Source: Smittia aterrima | Lineage: Eukaryota > Arthropoda > Insecta > Diptera > Chironomidae | DNA length: 64,000 bases | Reading direction: 5' to 3' | Assembly: GCA_033063855.1 (NCBI GenBank) | Contig: CP093831.1 | Coordinates: 24,924,001 to 24,988,000 of the forward strand | Part shown: one piece after another, positions 63,886-64,000 of the stretch | Position numbering within the stretch: the first letter of the stretch is position 1 | How the letters are laid out: the number at the start of each line of letters is the position of its first letter | Translations under genes and position numbers: made by a program | The notes under the pieces: generated by a model | What the model was told of the DNA's origin: nothing | The model's database searches: none | The model's input: only the letters and a program-made list of their open reading frames with translations

Positions 63886-64000
63886 CTAAGCTTAAAGCTT
63901 TTCATCAGAACCTGTTTTTGTTTTGCATTAAAAGATGCGAAATTGCCGCTTAAATTTCATGAACAAAGAAATTATTTATCAGCAGTTCGTCAACAAAAAT
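63886..64000 (+). promoter_or_regulatory. Promoter cassette of a zinc-finger gene beyond the window
   Basis: TAAGCTTAAAGCTTTTCATC, TTTTGCATTAAAAGATGC, GAAATTGCCGCTTAAATTTC, ATGAACAAAGAAATTA and CAGCAGTTCGTCAACAAAAA follow the Z11 cassette (42880-42981) almost base for base. In Z10 and Z11 the ATG lies about 140 bp after the last of these words, so the gene should begin just outside. Confidence 0.7.

Overview
The window is animal nuclear DNA, most likely from a fly with a small, AT-rich genome (a nematoceran such as a midge is my guess). The evidence is a 21-exon spliced gene with 56-330 nt introns and clean GT/AG boundaries whose reassembled protein is the linear-ubiquitin ligase LUBEL (HOIP/RNF31 family), TATA plus TCAGT-initiator core promoters of the arthropod type, and a large lineage-specific zinc-finger gene family. 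There are no bacterial operons, tRNAs or rRNAs that I can see.

Layout. (1) 145-10940, minus strand: LUBEL, reconstructed exon by exon into one 2775-codon frame (B-box, proline-rich linkers, NZF, UBA region, a very long acidic disordered exon, RING1-IBR-RING2 and the LDD). Its penultimate coding exon exists twice (379-547 and 618-786), each 169 nt with identical phases, so only one can be used per transcript. (2) 11.2-15.2 kb: mostly non-coding, with one small secreted cysteine peptide gene (13196-13378) carrying its own TATA/initiator and a 5' UTR intron. (3) 15.2-19.8 kb: three minus-strand intronless zinc-finger genes. (4) 19.8-26.2 kb: intergenic, including a stray copy of a zinc-finger promoter and leader with a frameshifted start. 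(5) 26.2-45.8 kb: nine plus-strand paralogues, three of them long genes made of two repeat units. (6) 45.86-50.84 kb: a block foreign to the array, bounded by short CTATAGAAAAT-type repeats, with F-box/LRR gene remnants and a 1.9-kb terminal-inverted-repeat element full of 130-bp tandem repeats. (7) 50.86-59.95 kb: four more zinc-finger genes and three decayed copies. (8) 60-63.9 kb: intergenic. (9) 63886-64000: the same promoter cassette again, announcing another paralogue beyond the window.

The zinc-finger family is the main novelty. Every intact unit has the same order: an N-terminal segment with two psi-K-x-E SUMO-acceptor-like motifs and a strongly conserved KHEPERHF...IMPDDPEPE block, a C2HC finger, an eight-ligand Cys/His module with B-box-like spacing, then about ten C2H2 fingers joined by short non-TGEKP linkers. 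No ZAD domain is present. Most copies have a shared upstream cassette (GATGC palindrome box, forkhead-like TGTAAACA, then TATTTAAAG and TCAGT/TCATT at a fixed spacing of about 33 bp), which suggests they are switched on together. Fusions, chimeras, truncations and relics show that the array is turning over by unequal exchange.

Limits: splice sites and domain calls are read by eye, no alignment or database search was run, and expression is unknown.
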